From positions 372,001 to 436,000 of the forward strand of contig NW_026705571.1 in the NCBI RefSeq assembly GCF_029867415.1: a DNA stretch of 64,000 nt, given 5' to 3'. Numbering within the stretch: the stretch's first letter is position 1; each line of letters opens with the position of its first letter. The stretch is from Vicia villosa (lineage: Eukaryota > Streptophyta > Magnoliopsida > Fabales > Fabaceae). The position numbers and the translations under genes were made by a program. Shown one piece after another: positions 60,927-64,000 of this stretch. The notes under the pieces were generated by a model that had not been told where the DNA came from, ran no database searches, and worked only from the letters and a program-made list of their open reading frames with translations.

Positions 60927-61913
60927 TGGCGTTATGTTTTGATGATAACATTACACGATATCTTAGAGAATAATTTAGTACTCTAAATATTAATATCTAG
61001 TGTGTAGATTTTTCTAACAGGTTCTAACTCTAAAGAATAGGTGTGTGACATCATCAGATTTTGAACTCAACACACTCTGACTCTGAAAGAAACCAATGGT
61101 GTTTACAGACTCACTAAAGTTCTAGAATGCTTCTATAACAACGGTTTTGATAAAAGTTAGTGATAGAGCTTCTGATCCTGACTCTGGTGGAAGATCTTAT
61201 AGAGACTCCTTTACCTGTACGATTCTTTTGTCCGAGTTCAAAAGATTATGAAAATAAGGTTCTGGAAGAACAAGTTCTGAAGATTCAGAAGACAAAGTGC
61301 TAAAGACTCTAAAGACAGGGTTCTGGATGAACAAGTTCTGAAGACTTTGTAGACTTAGGTTCTAAAGATTCAAGATTCAAAACTCACATTGAAACGTTGC
61401 ACAATTCTCTCTGATTTATTCTTTGTACAATTTTATAAACCAAGTGAACTTTTTTTCGTTTACTTGCAACAAGTGAGCTTTTATTCATATACTTGCTTAA
61501 CACTTTTGTGTTATTTTTATGTATTATAAATTGTGTAATTTGCTTTCAAGAAGCATCACTGTAAACAAAACTCTTTGTATTCAACTTGTAAGTTGATAGT
61601 TCCTTGAGATTAGGGTATAGTAAGATTTCTCAAAAAGACATTGGCGGATAGTATTTGTGGTTTACAACATTGACAGTTTATCTTTTTTGTGGTGTATGTA
61701 ATCAGTACGTCTATAGTGGATTAAGTCCTTGTTGAGAAGGAAAAATTATCTTGGCGGGTGGACTCGATTAACTTTGTTAACAGTGAGCTAGGATAAAAAT
61801 AATTGTGTCATTTTTTTGTTCTTGTGTTCTTTATTTTTGAATTGGGAAGAATTTGTTTTTAAACATTGAAACCCAATTCAAACCCACCATTTCTTATGTT
61901 TCGTGCACCTTCA
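60927..61913 (+). mobile_element. Solo LTR, SIRE/Maximus-like copia
   Basis: Begins TGGCGTTATGTTTTGATGATAAC and ends GTGCACCTTCA. Typical phrases: GATTAAGTCCTTGTTGAG, GGCGGGTGGACT. Flanked by GCATC (60922-60926) and GCATG (61914-61918), a TSD with one mismatch. 987 bp. Contains AGAACAAGTTCTGAAGA repeats at about 61268 and 61329. Confidence 0.75.
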
Positions 61914-61919
61914 GCATGT

Positions 61920-62063
61920 ACGGTACATTTATGTTCTTGTTGTTGATGTTTATGTTGTTGTTGTTCATGTTTATGTCGTTGTTGTTGTTGAACTTGAATA
62001 TTGTTGTTGAATGTTGTTGCTGAGTATTGTTATTGAATGTTTATGTTGTTGTTGTTGAATGTT
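61920..62063. repeat. TTG-rich low-complexity tract, left part
   Basis: Irregular (TTG)n with ATGTT interruptions. Split by the solo LTR at 62064; continues 63342-63660. Confidence 0.85.
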
Positions 62064-63341
62064 TGTTGAAGCGGTAAAGCGACAGCAAAAAGTAAGTATT
62101 TATTTAGTTTTATCATATCGTCTCCACATGGATTAGTGATTATTAAATCGCCGTTCGACCAGGCTCGCGTTCTTGAGTTTGGGATAAAATGGGTTTAAAG
62201 TAAAATGCGGGAATTAAACTTATAAACATCAAAGAATTTCATTCTTCGAAAATGATAGAACTCTCAGGATTGAATTTCATATACACTGTAAATACTTAAA
62301 CTACGTACCCATTTGTACTCATCCTAAATCACTCGTCACAATCACCGCGTACCACTCACATAGAAGTTATCTCTAACGCAGAGTGAGAAATCAACTGTTT
62401 CGTTCTTCGCCAGCGATGTCTCGCACAACTAAAACAACACGGAGACATTAAAAGTCAATACCCACATGATTATTAAGCCTTAATTTATATCTAGAGTTAA
62501 ATCCCAATAGGTATTCATACTACATCTGAATCTAAGTTGTACATGTCTATAGCAACTCAAATCCAAATAGAGTAAGCAATCACCAATCATAATTTGTAAA
62601 GCAAGAATCACACAACACCATGAATAAGCAATATACATATAAAAAAAGTATACTTACAAACAAAATCCAACATTAGAGGAAATTAAAGAGAATAAAAGAG
62701 GAGAAAACTGAATCTCTTACAGTATCAGACACGATATATTGAGCTCCCGACCAAGAATCATCCGATTATAAGCCACAAATATTGTTTTCTAAGCTCTCTA
62801 GACCAAAAAATGAAAGTTTATGAGTTGAGAAAAAATACCCCAAAAAATCACTCTAACAAAATTTGATTTTTCCCTATTTAACACTTTCTTAACCGTGATC
62901 ACGCTTAGCACGCTAAGCCCACTCAACAAAAAAAATGAAATCTTGTTTTGGCCATAACTTGAGAATCGTAATTTCAATTTGCGCCCGGTTCGAAGCGTTG
63001 GAAAGCTTATTTAATGCTCTATATAAAAATGAGTAAATATAAAAAACATTTTATGATTTTTATCATATTTATTTTGAGCCTTATTCGCTGATGAATTGCT
63101 CAAAATCGCACGTCTGAAGACGGGTCTTCAACACTTTATTGCTCATGCTCCAAATACGCATCAATACCTACAAAATAAATAGAAAAATATCAAAAGGTAA
63201 ACAAATTAATTGAAAACACAAATTATACACAATATGTACAAATCTAACTAAAACGTGTGAATTCAGGCACAAATTGAGGAAAAAGAACCGATAAATGCCG
63301 CAAAACTATATACAAAAATTAGTACAGTTTTACACTTATCA
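62064..63341 (-). mobile_element. Solo LTR, unclassified Ty3-gypsy type
   Basis: TGTTGAAGCGG...CACTTATCA, 1278 bp, with perfect TSD ATGTT at 62059-62063 and 63342-63346. The minus strand starts TGATAAGTG, a common start in Athila-like LTRs, so sense is probably minus. No coding. Contains CGCTTAGCACGCTAAGC at 62902-62918. Confidence 0.8.
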
Positions 63342-63660
63342 ATGTTGTTGATGTTGTAAGTTCTTATAGGGTCACTTATGTTATTGTTGAATTTATAGTG
63401 TCGTTAAATGTTGTCGTTGAATGTTATTGATGTTGAATGTTGCTGTTGCTGTTGAATGTTGATGTTGTTTATTTTGTTGTTGTTGAGTATGTATTAGACA
63501 CATTGTTGTTATTGTTGTTGTTTATATGATGTTGTTATTGAATGTATATGAGACACATTTTTTATGCTATTATTTTTTATGAATATGTATTAAATGCATT
63601 GTTGTTGTTATTGTTGAATGTGAACTAGGGACATTGTTGTTGTTTGTATGTTTTTGTTAA
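63342..63660. repeat. TTG-rich low-complexity tract, right part
   Basis: Continuation of 61920-62063: TTG repeats with GAATGTT units. Confidence 0.85.
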
Positions 63661-63807
63661 GATTGGTTTAATCTTTTGTTGTAGTTATTTGAACATAGAT
63701 GAGATCTTAATCTAGGGATGAAACTCATATAAATGATACGCATACAATTTATTCTCGTAACAATGAATCTCAAACTACAGAGGGAAAAAAAGAAAAAGAA
63801 AACAAAG

Positions 63808-64000
63808 AGGTGCTACAATGATGACTAGATTAATCAAAATCCACAATTCTGGTGAAAGATTGTCGGTCGAGTTTAATCTCGTAACTTGGATATGTTATGG
63901 TGAAGATTCATCTTCTTTTACGAGTTATGTTGTGTTTCTTGGACATATAAAAGTGGGTATTTTTATTGATGATTGGACCTAAGTACCAGAAGATGTGGAA
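63808..64000 (+). pseudogene. CACTA-associated transposase fragment (partial)
   Basis: Plus-strand frame RGATMMTRLIKIHNSGERLS, then VEFNLVTW and SYVVFLGHIKVGIFIDDWT, a stop TAA at 63978-63980, and VPEDVE to the edge. Layout resembles the plant Transposase_24 region (PF03004) in CACTA elements, where a W-x-V-P motif follows. The stop suggests decay; the rest lies outside. Confidence 0.5.

Larger units (their letters stand above)
60050..64000 (+). mobile_element. CACTA (En/Spm) transposon, left part, runs off the window
   Basis: Starts CACTACTTCAAAAAGT, a CACTA terminus. Subterminal region to 60600 has repeated CACGGTT..AACCACGG-type inverted units (60097-60111, 60180-60205, 60431-60458, 60495-60522). 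A transposase-associated coding stretch appears at 63808-64000. Two solo LTRs interrupt it. The right end is outside. Confidence 0.65.

Overview
This window is nuclear DNA of a flowering plant, almost certainly a papilionoid legume and probably of the Fabeae/Trifolieae type. The evidence is the dominance of Ogre/Tat-type Ty3-gypsy retrotransposons (an extra ORF1 upstream of gag, tRNA-Arg-like primer sites, LTRs of 2-3 kb), alongside Athila, Tekay/Del and SIRE/Maximus-like LTRs, AT-rich spacers and long microsatellites. Lineage names come from motif recognition, not database searches.

Layout: 1-9593 is a minus-strand Ogre-like element (end of protease, gag, ORF1, PBS, 5' LTR). 9594-17622 holds LTR fragments in opposite orientations around a Harbinger-like MITE (13809-14633). 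17623-22009 is a 3'-truncated minus-strand Tekay/Del element with a complete 5' LTR. 22010-28360 contains LTR debris and a decayed minus-strand gag-pro split by a solo LTR (23687-25743, TSD CCACG). 28365-28667 is a MITE.

The only convincing host gene lies at 30286-32686 on the minus strand: three coding exons, 98 aa, plant-specific 'Plant protein 1589' family (PF09713/TIGR01589).

33430-38245 is more LTR debris, including an old Athila LTR with gag remnant. 38246-42742 has DNA-transposon termini around an Ogre-type LTR with tRNA-like modules. 42958-44514 is a copia element reduced to LTR, gag and a little protease. 45591-59570 is a clear nest: a decayed Tat-like pol (plus strand) interrupted by a nearly complete Athila element (47264-55330) and by a solo Ogre-type LTR (55599-58346, TSD GCCTC). 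60050-64000 is the left part of a CACTA transposon carrying two solo LTRs (60927-61913 and 62064-63341).

The most interesting pattern is not a gene. Many unrelated LTRs here carry a family-specific cluster of one short palindrome or near-palindrome (AGGTCGACGCA, GGAACCGGTTCC, CGCG words, TTAATCGATTAA-like, TGATTCGAATCA-like, TATTGTTAAAGCTTAAC, AGAACnnGTTCT, GCTTAGC/GCTAAGC). In the Athila element the same word also sits in the gag/pol coding junction and after pol. Separately, the four Ogre-type LTRs that retain a leader segment contain sense-oriented tRNA-like modules (A-box plus GGTTCGA-type B-box). The Athila element has long ORFs but visible lesions at the A-tract between gag and pol, in the gag zinc knuckle, in RT motif A and in integrase.
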